DNA of 38,823 nt from Firmicutes bacterium UBA6811 (lineage in GTDB: Bacteria; Bacillota; SHA-98; UBA4971): contig DKEX01000028.1 of NCBI GenBank assembly GCA_002452295.1, positions 39,520 through 78,342 on the forward strand. Reading direction: 5' to 3'. The notes beneath the pieces are model-generated. The model saw nothing but the letters and a program-made list of their open reading frames with translations, did not search any database and was not told the origin of the DNA. This document shows, piece after piece, positions 7,809 to 14,955 of this stretch. The position numbers and the translations under genes are program-made. Position 1 is the stretch's first letter. The number at the start of each line of letters is the position of its first letter.

Positions 7809-8177
7809 GCATCGTCCCCCCTGATGCGAAGTCGTGTCGAGTCCGGTGCCACGAGTGTAACATAGACGCCACAGCATCCGGCAAGAAGCAATCGTATCGA
7901 AGTGAATTCGACAGATAGCCGCAGTTTCCTGCAAAAGCACGTCACGACGGTCCGCGCTGCCAGGCGCTTTGCCCGAGGGGTGCCGCCCGGCCACGCATGA
8001 CGAGGCGGCGCAGGTAAGCCCTGCGCCGCCTCGTCATGCGTCGTCGCCACAGATGTGCGTGCGGATGAGCGGGGTTGTCAAGGCGCTCCGCCTGGGGCGC
8101 TGTCCCGGAAGCTTGAGCACCGGCAACCGACAGCGGCCCAGCCTCTGGAAAAGCGGCTGCGACCTGTGGCGCCCTGC
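7809..8177. other. Intergenic region between the hydrogenase operon and rex
   Basis: About 370 bases without a supported gene. Its main content is the perfect hairpin at 7994-8040, described separately. A short inverted pair, CGCCACAG at 8045-8052 and CTGTGGCG at 8164-8171, is probably chance. A promoter for rex is expected between 7809 and 7993, but only weak matches were seen, and no clear Rex box for autoregulation was found. Confidence 0.6.
7994..8040. repeat. Perfect 21-base-pair inverted repeat
   Basis: Arm 7994-8014 is the exact reverse complement of arm 8020-8040, leaving a five-base loop (TAAGC). The arms are GC-rich, beginning CGCATGACGAGGCGG. No T-tract follows on either strand, so it does not look like a standard intrinsic terminator, though it lies 138 bases past the hydrogenase stop codon where one is expected. 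It could end or protect the hydrogenase message, or be a mobile palindromic repeat. Confidence 0.75.
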
Positions 8178-9935
8178 TTAGCCCGCAGCCTCGCTGCACA
8201 CAGCCTTCTTCACCGCCGGGTATTTCTCCCTGGGCGTGTAGTGGGTATGCAGGAGGTGGTGCGACACCTCGCCCAGCGGCTCGCCCAGGAACTCGGCGTA
8301 TATCTGCGTTATCGCCGGGTTCTCGTGGGACTTCCTGAGCGGGAGGCCCCTGTCGGCCTCGTACAGGGCACTGCCCCGGATCCCCCTTATCTCCATGTTC
8401 GTGGGGATCGGCTGGCCGCCGCCGCCGACGCACCCGCCGGGGCAGCACATTACCTCGACGAAGTGGTAGTTCGCCTTGCCCTCGCGCATCAAGTCGAGGA
8501 TCTTCTTGGCGTTGCCGAGGCCGTGCGCCACGGCCACCCTGACGTCGAGGTCCCCGACCCTGACAGTGGCCTCTTTGATGCCGTCGAGGCCCCTCACCTG
8601 CTCGAAGTCGATCTTCGGAAGCTCGCTGCCCGTGGCAACCTCGTACACCGTGCGCAGGGCCGCCTCCATGACGCCGCCCGTCGCGCCGAAGATCGCCGCG
8701 GCCCCCGTGGAAATGCCCATCGGGTCGTCGTGCTCCTCCTCGGGCAGGTCGCCGAGGTTGATGCCCGCCTCGCGAAGCATCCTGCCGAGCTCGCGGCTGG
8801 TGAGCACGACGTCAACGTCCTTGTAGCCAGAGTCGCACATCTCGGGCCGGTCGGCCTCGTACTTCTTGGCTGTGCAGGGCATGAGCGACACCGAGAAGAT
8901 GTCCTTCGGGTCGATCCCGGCCTTCCGCGCATAGTAGGTCTTCACGAGCGCCCCGAACATCTGCTGGGGCGACTTGCACGTGGAGATGTGCTTCAGGAGG
9001 TCGGGATAGAAGTGCTCGCCGAACTTCACCCATCCCGGGCTGCATGAGGTGATCATCGGCAGCACGCCGCCCTCCTTCAGCCTCTTCAGGAGCTCATTGC
9101 CCTCCTCGATGATGGTGAGGTCTGCAGTGAAGTCGGTGTCCATGACCTTGTCGAACCCCAGCCTTCGGAGGGCGGCCACCAGCTTGCCGGTGATGATCCG
9201 GCCGGGCGGCAGGCCCATCTCCTCGCCGATGCTCACCCTGGTCGCCGGGGCGGTCTGCACCACCACGTGCTTGTTGGGATCGGCGAGGGCCTGCCAGACG
9301 CGCTCCGTATCGTCCCGCTCCGTGATGGCGCCCACGGGGCACGCGTGGATGCACTGCCCGCACAGGGCGCACGCCACCTCGTCGAGGCCCCTCCCGAACA
9401 CGGGCGTCACAACCGTCTCGGCACCCCGCTGCGACGGGAAAAGCACCCCCGCCGCCTGCACGTCCTGGCACACTGACACGCAGCGCCGGCAGAGTATGCA
9501 CTTGTCGGGCTCGCGGACTATCGCCGGCGTGGAGTGGTCCTCGGGGAGCCCGCGCAGCTTGTGCTCGAAGCGGATCTCCCTCATACCGAACCTCTCGGCG
9601 AGCGCCTGAAGCTCGCAGTTGCGGTTCCTCACGCACTGCAGGCAGTCCTGCGGATGGTGTGAGAGAAGGAGCTCGAGGTTCATCTTTCTCGCCTGCCGGA
9701 CGCGCGGGGTGTTGGTGTAGATCACCATTCCGTCCTGCACCGGGAAGGCGCACGCAGGCTGGAGCAGCTTCTGGCCCTCGATCTCAACCACACATATGCG
9801 GCAGACGGCCTGCACCGCGAGATCGGGGTGGTAGCACAGCGTCGGAATGTCCACTCCGAGCTTCTTCGCGGCATCAAGGATGGTTGTTCCGGCATCCACC
9901 TCAACCCTCCGGCCGTCAATGGTCACCATTGCCAT
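8178..9935 (-). CDS. hndD: [FeFe]-hydrogenase catalytic subunit of an HndABCD/HydABC-type complex
   Basis: Produces or oxidises H2 as the catalytic subunit of a multimeric NAD(P)-linked hydrogenase. At 585 residues it is about the size I recall for Desulfovibrio HndD. From the N-terminus: a [2Fe-2S] domain (Cys34, 45, 48, 62), a His-Cys3 cluster (His94 region, Cys98, 101, 107), two [4Fe-4S] clusters (Cys146/149/152/156 and 199/202/205/209), then the H-cluster domain. Its signatures are TSCSPGW (296-302), MPCTAKKYE (352-360) and EVMCCPGGCVGGGGQP near 484-499. In the first motif the second cysteine of the usual TSCCP is serine (Ser299). The ATG at 9935 follows GGAAGGAGTG. It is the last gene of a four-gene operon and ends 138 bases before a large hairpin. 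No extra C-terminal cluster is present. It should be soluble. Confidence 0.95.
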   Translation of the reverse strand: MAMVTIDGRRVEVDAGTTILDAAKKLGVDIPTLCYHPDLAVQAVCRICVVEIEGQKLLQPACAFPVQDGMVIYTNTPRVRQARKMNLELLLSHHPQDCLQCVRNRNCELQALAERFGMREIRFEHKLRGLPEDHSTPAIVREPDKCILCRRCVSVCQDVQAAGVLFPSQRGAETVVTPVFGRGLDEVACALCGQCIHACPVGAITERDDTERVWQALADPNKHVVVQTAPATRVSIGEEMGLPPGRIITGKLVAALRRLGFDKVMDTDFTADLTIIEEGNELLKRLKEGGVLPMITSCSPGWVKFGEHFYPDLLKHISTCKSPQQMFGALVKTYYARKAGIDPKDIFSVSLMPCTAKKYEADRPEMCDSGYKDVDVVLTSRELGRMLREAGINLGDLPEEEHDDPMGISTGAAAIFGATGGVMEAALRTVYEVATGSELPKIDFEQVRGLDGIKEATVRVGDLDVRVAVAHGLGNAKKILDLMREGKANYHFVEVMCCPGGCVGGGGQPIPTNMEIRGIRGSALYEADRGLPLRKSHENPAITQIYAEFLGEPLGEVSHHLLHTHYTPREKYPAVKKAVCSEAAG

Positions 9936-9980
9936 TCGCGTATCACTCCTTCCGTGCTCTCGCTGCTGAGCCGGGCGAGC

Positions 9981-11591
9981 CTAGGTCCCGCACGTCCCGG
10001 TGGGACAGAGCCGGTCATTTATGTGAGATTCGAACTCATCACGGAAGTACCTGAGCATCGTCTTGATTGGGACAGGCGCCGCCTGGCCGAGCCCGCACAG
10101 CGACGACACCTGCATCGCCGAGCCCAGCTCATCCAGGAGGTCCAGGTCCTCGGGCTTCCCCTCACCGCGGGCGATCTTGCCCACAATCCCGCGCATCCGC
10201 GCGGTGCCCTCGCGGCACGGAGTGCACTTGCCGCACGACTCGTGCTCGAAGAACCTCATGAAGCACTCGGCTATGTCCACGATGCAGTGGGTGTCGTCCA
10301 TGATGAGGAGAGCGCCCGAGCCAAGCGCGGAGCCGTGCTCCGGCAGGGTGAAGTAGTCCATGGGCACATCGAGCAGCTCCTTCGGCAGGCAGCCGCCGGA
10401 CGTGCCACCGGTCTGGGCCATCTTGAACCCCCTGCCCCCCGGTATCCCGCCGCCGATCTCGTATATCACGCGACGAAGCGTGATGCCCATGGGCACCTCG
10501 ATGAGGCCCTTGTTGTTGATGTCGCCGGTGAGCGTGAAGACCTTGGTTCCGGGGCACCTCTCGGTGCCGAACCTCCGGAACCAGTCGGGGCCGTTAAGAA
10601 GGATGGGCGGGACGTTCACGATGGTCTCGACGTTGTTGACCACCGTGGGCTTTCCGAAGAGACCCTCCGTGCCAGGGTAAGGCGGCTTTATCCTGGGCTC
10701 GCCGCGATTACCCTCTATGGACTCGATGAGCGCAGTCTCCTCGCCGCACACGTACGCGCCGGCGCCCTTTCTTATCTCCACATCAAACGAGAAGCCCGAG
10801 CCGAAGATGTCGGGCCCCAGCAGGCCAAGGGCTTTCGCCTGCTCTATAGCTTTTCCCAACCTCTCGATGGAGAGGCCGTACTCGCCTCTCACGTAGATGA
10901 AACCTTTATCCGCTCCCACTGCATAGCCCGCTACAGCCATTCCCTCGAGGATGCTGTGGGGATCGCCCTCAAGGATCAGCCGATCCTTGAACGTGCCCGG
11001 CTCCCCCTCGTCGGCGTTGCACAGTATGTACTTCTGGTCGGCGTCGGCCCTCGCGGTGAAATTCCACTTGAGGCCTGTCGGGAAAGCCGCGCCGCCCCTG
11101 CCGACGAGCCCGGACTTCTTCACAGCATCGATGACTTCCTCGGGCTTCATCTCTGTCAGGCACTTCGCCAGCGCCCTGTAACCGTCGCGTGCGATGTACT
11201 CTTCGATCGACTCCGGGTCGATGACCCCGCAGTTTCGCAGCACTATCCGCTCCTGCACCCCGAGGTAGGTCGGTTCCTCGTACTTCACGACCCCGGCCTG
11301 AAGGCCTTCGCCGACGAGGCGTGTCACGACCCTCCCCTTCAGAAGGTGCTCCTCGACTATCTCGGGAACGTCGGGTACGTGGACTTTCTGATAGAGCGTG
11401 CCCTCGGGATACACCACGATCACCGGCCCGAGGTCGCAGGGCCCGAGGCAGCCCGTCTCGACCACCTTGACTTCCCTGTCAAGGCCCCGCCGCTTCACCT
11501 CGGCGATGAGCGCGTCGCGCACCCCCTTGCAGCCCTCCAGCACACACGGGGTCCCTCCGCAGACGAGGACGTGTGAACGGTAGAACTCCAC
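9981..11591 (-). CDS. hndC: NuoF-like NAD(P)/FMN subunit of the hydrogenase
   Basis: The nucleotide- and FMN-binding subunit where NAD(P)(H) reacts; in relatives it is the site of flavin-based bifurcation. It has 536 residues: a thioredoxin-like [2Fe-2S] domain (Cys11, 16, 48, 52), an NuoF core with GLVGRGGAAFPTGLKW (161-176) and CNADEGEPGTFKDR (191-204), an SLBB segment, and a [4Fe-4S] site at Cys453, 456, 459 and 499. It ends about 35 residues after Cys499. The two-cluster ferredoxin domain found at the C-terminus of many HydB proteins, such as that of Thermotoga, is absent. Only 45 bases separate it from hndD, so the domain was not lost by a visible frameshift. In this respect it looks like HndC. 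Confidence 0.93.
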   Translation of the reverse strand: MEFYRSHVLVCGGTPCVLEGCKGVRDALIAEVKRRGLDREVKVVETGCLGPCDLGPVIVVYPEGTLYQKVHVPDVPEIVEEHLLKGRVVTRLVGEGLQAGVVKYEEPTYLGVQERIVLRNCGVIDPESIEEYIARDGYRALAKCLTEMKPEEVIDAVKKSGLVGRGGAAFPTGLKWNFTARADADQKYILCNADEGEPGTFKDRLILEGDPHSILEGMAVAGYAVGADKGFIYVRGEYGLSIERLGKAIEQAKALGLLGPDIFGSGFSFDVEIRKGAGAYVCGEETALIESIEGNRGEPRIKPPYPGTEGLFGKPTVVNNVETIVNVPPILLNGPDWFRRFGTERCPGTKVFTLTGDINNKGLIEVPMGITLRRVIYEIGGGIPGGRGFKMAQTGGTSGGCLPKELLDVPMDYFTLPEHGSALGSGALLIMDDTHCIVDIAECFMRFFEHESCGKCTPCREGTARMRGIVGKIARGEGKPEDLDLLDELGSAMQVSSLCGLGQAAPVPIKTMLRYFRDEFESHINDRLCPTGTCGT

Positions 11592-11615
11592 GAGCGTAAA
11601 CCTCCCTTCTGGGCG

Positions 11616-12095
11616 TCACTTGTATTCTTTGAGAATGAGCGGAATCCGCTCGGGTGTGAGGTTGCCGTACACCGCCTCGTTGATCATCATGGCCGGCGCA
11701 ACGCCGCAGACCCCGAGGCAACTGGTGTACTCCAGCGTGAACTTGCCGTCGCTGGTGGTGCCGCCCATGGGGATGCCAAGCTCCTTCTCGAGCGCCTCGA
11801 TGACGGCCTTCGCTCCGAGCACGTGGCACGGAGCGTCCTGGCACACGCGGATTATGTGCTCGCCCTTCGGCTTCGTCGCGAACAACGTGTAGAACGTTGC
11901 CACCCCGTACACCCTCGAGACGGGCACGTCAAGCCCCGAGGCGATCTCGGTGAGCGCCTCTTCCGAGAGGTACCCGGCCTCCTTTTGGACATCGTGAAGG
12001 ATTGCCACGAGGGCGTCCTTTCTCCGGGAATACTTTTGGAGGATTTCACCGATTTTCGCTGGACAGATGCCTGCATTCCTCGCCGCTGGCTCCAT
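11616..12095 (-). CDS. hndA: NuoE-like [2Fe-2S] subunit of the hydrogenase
   Basis: A 159-residue thioredoxin-fold protein of the NuoE/HydC/HndA family that carries one [2Fe-2S] cluster next to the FMN subunit. Ligands are Cys85, Cys90, Cys126 and Cys130 in CQDAPC and SCLGVCGVAP. The N-terminal helical part (residues 10-65, with YGVATFYTLF following) is complete. The ATG at 12095 has a strong AAAGGAGGG ribosome site. The gene lies between hndB and hndC with 24- to 34-base spacing, so the complex should be made from one message. Confidence 0.95.
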   Translation of the reverse strand: MEPAARNAGICPAKIGEILQKYSRRKDALVAILHDVQKEAGYLSEEALTEIASGLDVPVSRVYGVATFYTLFATKPKGEHIIRVCQDAPCHVLGAKAVIEALEKELGIPMGGTTSDGKFTLEYTSCLGVCGVAPAMMINEAVYGNLTPERIPLILKEYK

Positions 12096-12129
12096 ATTGT
12101 GCGACCCTCCTTTCGCTCTGGAATGGACC

Positions 12130-12492
12130 TCAGGCGCTCGCGATGACCCACTCGCCCACGACCTGGCCGTTCACGATGTGGTTTGCCACGATCTGGCGGG
12201 CCTTCTCCTTCGTCACCTTCCCGTAGGTCACCCTGGCGCTGCCCGGCCTGATCACATCAACGATGGGCTCCTGCTCGCACAGGCCCACGCACCCGGTCTG
12301 CGTCACCACCACGTCCTGGATGTTGCGCTTCGCAAGCTCGTCCATGATGGCGGAGAGCGTCTCCCGCGCCCCCGCGGCGATGCCGCACGTCCCCATGCCC
12401 ACCACGATCCTGGTGGTTTCCTTGCCCTCCCGTAGCCTGGTCATGGCCTGGGCCTGTTTCCTGATGCGATCCAGCTCCTCAACGGTTTTCAT
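12130..12492 (-). CDS. hndB: HndB-type thioredoxin-like ferredoxin
   Basis: A small [2Fe-2S] thioredoxin-like ferredoxin, the separate electron-carrier subunit seen in HndABCD-type hydrogenases. The chosen start is the ATG at 12492, eight bases after GGAGG. A GTG at 12501 in the same frame would overlap that ribosome site and is rejected. The product has 120 residues. Cysteines are seen in GMGTCGIAAGA and in TGCVGLCEQ, three in all, so one ligand of the usual four is not obvious. Its sequence resembles the N-terminal domain of hndC. It is the first gene of the hydrogenase operon, downstream of a probable terminator and a Rex half-site. Confidence 0.88.
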   Translation of the reverse strand: MKTVEELDRIRKQAQAMTRLREGKETTRIVVGMGTCGIAAGARETLSAIMDELAKRNIQDVVVTQTGCVGLCEQEPIVDVIRPGSARVTYGKVTKEKARQIVANHIVNGQVVGEWVIASA

Positions 12493-12578
12493 CGTGGACA
12501 CCTCCTGAGCTTTCCCCTCTCGACACGGTCACATCGAGTCCACACATGATTTCGCCAACTCCGTACATACTTGCGGAC

Positions 12579-12596
12579 ATTGCGCTTTCTTCACAA
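12579..12596 (-). promoter_or_regulatory. Rex half-site upstream of the hydrogenase operon
   Basis: Read on the minus strand the site is TTGTGAAGAAAGCGCAAT. The left half TTGTGAA is a perfect Rex half-operator in the same orientation as the two coo sites, but the right half is poor. It lies about 85 bases before hndB and directly after a terminator, where the operon promoter should be. No good -10 was found. Treat it as weak support for Rex control. Confidence 0.3.
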
Positions 12597-12606
12597 TCCC
12601 CCCTCC

Positions 12607-12638
12607 AAAAAAGCGTTGGGTCCCGAGGCCCACACCGC
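12607..12638 (-). terminator. Probable intrinsic terminator before the hydrogenase operon
   Basis: On the minus strand a stem with TGGG/CCCA pairing and a TCGG loop, extended by GCG/CGC across a small internal loop, is followed by six Ts. It lies about 80 bases past the stop of the RseC-like gene and 115 bases before hndB. It would separate the sensory cluster from the hydrogenase structural genes, at least in part. Confidence 0.6.
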
Positions 12639-12717
12639 ACCTATGATACCACCCGCTCTTCCCCCGGGCAATAGCTATTTCCACCCGCTCCGCCGGATTC
12701 CTGCGTGGCTTTCGCCG

Positions 12718-13143
12718 CTATGTGGAGCCGAGCACCCTCGTGATCTCGGCCTGGAACCGGGCCGGGTTCACGCGCCTGCCGTAGACGTAAACCACGCCGT
12801 ACGACGCTGCAAGAAGCGCCAGGCCCAGCACCGCCCCGAAGAGGGATGCGGACCCCCCGCGGCCTGTGGCCCGGGCGAGGACGCTCCCCAGGTATATGCC
12901 GACCACCATAAAGAGGAGCGGAATCATGTACGCGACAAACGCCGCCCCCAGCACGCGCGAGCTCTCGAGCTCGAGCGCGACCTCGTCGCCGGGCTGTGCT
13001 CCCACGCGGTTGGTCGCCTCTACCACGATCCTGTCGGTACGTCCGAAGTCACATGCCTTGCAGTGGCGGCACGCCTCGTGGCGGGTGACCTCCACTTTCG
13101 CGAGGTCGCCCTGCACCTCGACAACCCTGCCATGCTCTTCCAA
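12718..13143 (-). CDS. RseC/MucC-family (SoxR-reducing system type) membrane protein
   Basis: A 141-residue protein with a cysteine cluster near the N-terminus (CRHCKAC, residues 25-31) followed by two predicted membrane helices (about 65-86 and 98-120). This is the layout of the RseC/MucC family (PF04246), members of which act in SoxR reduction or sit next to Rnf complexes. The TTG start at 13143 follows GGAGG by about ten bases. It is the last gene of the sensory cluster, before the terminator. A redox-linked role at the membrane fits the context, but the substrate is unknown. Confidence 0.8.
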   Translation of the reverse strand: MEEHGRVVEVQGDLAKVEVTRHEACRHCKACDFGRTDRIVVEATNRVGAQPGDEVALELESSRVLGAAFVAYMIPLLFMVVGIYLGSVLARATGRGGSASLFGAVLGLALLAASYGVVYVYGRRVNPARFQAEITRVLGST

Positions 13144-13181
13144 AGAGAATCAGCCTCCTGCGCAGCCCGGCCGCAACACCA

Positions 13182-13730
13182 TTACGCGCGCTGGACCGGG
13201 GCCAGGCCCTCACGAATAACGTCCCTGAGCACCCCTGCGAGCGCCGGGTTCGTGGGGGCGATGTCGTCGCCGAGCCCGCGCCTGAACTCGTCCGAGTCCA
13301 AGGAGAACGCGGCATGCCCCCGCCAGTGCATGTACCTGAACCTGACGTCGGGGTTGCACACCACGAGAAGCGCCAGGGTCTCCGCCATGTCGCCCAGGGG
13401 CGCCCTGTCGATGTGGCTCATCCTGAACGTGGCCCGCACCGTCGTGCCCCGACCTGGCACAGACTCGATGGAGAGATCGCCCCCCGCTGCCCTCGCCGCC
13501 TCCCGGAAAAGCGGGAGCCCGAGCCCCACCTTGCGGGTGGTGCGCGATGTGTAGAACGGGTCCAGCACCGACTCTAGTATGTCCCGCGGGATCCCGGCGC
13601 CGTCGTCAGCTACCTCTATGGTCAGCAGGTCGGCGGCCTCGTCCTCCGAGATGGCCACGTCCACCGTCCGCGCCCCCGCAGCGATGGAGTTCTGCACTAT
13701 GTCGAGGATATGCAGCGAAAGCTCTCGCAC
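13182..13730 (-). CDS. Histidine-kinase-like ATPase domain protein
   Basis: A 182-residue protein with a GHKL ATPase domain: N-box DIVQNSI (residues 10-16), G1 box DDGAGI (42-47), F-box DPFYTSR and G2 box GLGLPLF (about 69-75). There is no dimerisation/phospho-acceptor helix with a histidine before it, so it cannot be a classical sensor kinase by itself. The 60-70 residues after the ATPase domain (from MSHIDRAPLGDMAE on) are a separate short region. The GTG start at 13730 has GGGGGGAGC upstream. It lies 17 bases after the PHP gene in the HydS cluster. It may phosphorylate or bind a partner protein; no partner is obvious. Confidence 0.85.
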   Translation of the reverse strand: MRELSLHILDIVQNSIAAGARTVDVAISEDEAADLLTIEVADDGAGIPRDILESVLDPFYTSRTTRKVGLGLPLFREAARAAGGDLSIESVPGRGTTVRATFRMSHIDRAPLGDMAETLALLVVCNPDVRFRYMHWRGHAAFSLDSDEFRRGLGDDIAPTNPALAGVLRDVIREGLAPVQRA

Positions 13731-13747
13731 GTAAGCTCCCCCCGGGT

Positions 13748-14500
13748 TTAGATCCCCTCCCGGTCAAGCGGGGTGACCGCGCGCCCCGAGGCGGACCTCA
13801 GCGCAAGCCGGATCTCCTCGAAGCTCGGGCGCTCGAGGCGAAACGACGTGTAGGCGCGGATCTCGTTCAGCCTGTGGGCATCCGACGACACGATGATGGG
13901 CAGGCCCGCGATACCTGGATACGCCTCCCTCGCCCGCCTCGCGCCTGTTCTCGGCGAGACCTCGACCGCATCCGGGTCGAGCCCCGGCGGGACGAATCCC
14001 AGGCTCCTGATGAGGCTGAACGAGGGCCTATCCACGTGCGCCGGCACCACAAGGCCCCCAAGCTCTCGCACCCGCCTTCCCACACGGTCGATGCCCATGG
14101 ACGTTGATGCCAGGAGCAGGCGGCGCAGGCGACCGGTCACGGCCCCCATCGGATCAAGCACAAGCTCCTCGCCGAACCGCTCCTCGTCGTTCTCGATGTC
14201 CGACAGGGCGGCGTACACCTCGCCCTGCCAGGCGAGGAGCGCGCCGGGGTTTTCGAAGAACGTGAGCACGTGCACGTCCTCACATGTCTGCACCTCCATG
14301 CCGCAGATGACGGTGACACCCGCCGCCCTGCCGGCCTCAGCCACGGAGAGGGCGTTCTCCGCGGAGTTGTGGTCGCATATCCCCACCATCCGCACACCCC
14401 GCGATACGGCCGCCTCCACTATGGCCGGCGGGGTCATCTCCGCCTCTGCGCACGGGGAGAGCGCCGTGTGGATGTGAAGGTCGGCAAGGTACACCTGCAC
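13748..14500 (-). CDS. PHP-domain metal-dependent phosphoesterase
   Basis: A 250-residue PHP-family protein with the expected metal ligands: DLHIHTALSPC near residues 6-16, CDHNSAEN near 40-47, GMEVQTCEDVHVL near 66-78, PAHVDRPSF near 153 and SSDAHRL near 206. Such enzymes hydrolyse phosphate monoesters or diesters (nucleotides, histidinol phosphate, phosphorylated proteins); the substrate here is unknown. The GTG at 14500 follows GAGGGGG, and an upstream ATG at 14587 would add a GC-rich unconserved tail, so the shorter form is preferred. Its place inside a HydS/DRTGG/ATPase cluster suggests a signalling phosphatase or nucleotide hydrolase. Confidence 0.85.
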   Translation of the reverse strand: MQVYLADLHIHTALSPCAEAEMTPPAIVEAAVSRGVRMVGICDHNSAENALSVAEAGRAAGVTVICGMEVQTCEDVHVLTFFENPGALLAWQGEVYAALSDIENDEERFGEELVLDPMGAVTGRLRRLLLASTSMGIDRVGRRVRELGGLVVPAHVDRPSFSLIRSLGFVPPGLDPDAVEVSPRTGARRAREAYPGIAGLPIIVSSDAHRLNEIRAYTSFRLERPSFEEIRLALRSASGRAVTPLDREGI

Positions 14501-14599
14501 CGGAGCACCCCCTCGGGTCTCACGCAGGCCCTTTGCGACAGCCGCTGCCCGGCCTGCCCGCCCGCCCACCCGCGCGCCGCGACCCACCGAGCCCAGCCC

Positions 14600-14950
14600 C
14601 TAGCCGCGCGCGCTCCCGCGGACCCCTGCGGCGTGGAGACGGCCCACCACCTCGAAGGCAGCGAGGCGCGTCCTCAGGAGTGGGATGCCTTCCTCCTCCG
14701 CCCTGCGGGCCGTCTCGGGCTCGCATTCCACTCCCCCGGCCACCACAACGGCCGCGAGGCCCGCAAGCGTCGCCACGGCGATGATGTTCTGGTGGGCCTG
14801 AACCGTCACCCAGATGTCGCCGTCCCTCGCGTGGGCCATGACGTCGCTGAGGAGATCCGACGCATACCCGCCCCTCACCTCGTTGTCAAGGCCGGCTGCC
14901 CCGGCCTCGACGGTGCAGTCCAGACTATCGAGGAAATCACGCACCTTCAC
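14600..14950 (-). CDS. DRTGG-domain protein (second copy)
   Basis: A 116-residue protein related to the DRTGG domain found in Pta, CBS-domain proteins and near the N-terminus of HPr kinase-type proteins. It is clearly a paralogue of the product at 16741-17145: both begin with V-R-D, have a G-x-x-SDLLS/ISDLL segment, a hydrophobic core and an E-x-GIP-x-L turn. The GTG start at 14950 follows GAGGGGTGAG; a longer frame reaching 15157 overlaps the upstream hydrogenase-like gene and is rejected. It lies five bases after the HydS-like gene and 99 bases before the PHP gene. The function is unknown; it is probably a small-molecule-binding regulatory module. Confidence 0.75.
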   Translation of the reverse strand: MKVRDFLDSLDCTVEAGAAGLDNEVRGGYASDLLSDVMAHARDGDIWVTVQAHQNIIAVATLAGLAAVVVAGGVECEPETARRAEEEGIPLLRTRLAAFEVVGRLHAAGVRGSARG

Positions 14951-14955
14951 GCATC

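Noticed and set aside
9936..9980. Frameshift in hndC that would have removed a C-terminal ferredoxin domain
   Set aside because: Only 45 bases lie between hndC and hndD, too few for the domain, so the short form appears real.
12579..12596. Full Rex operator before the hydrogenase operon
   Set aside because: Only the left half matches; the right half is poor. Kept only as a half-site with low confidence.
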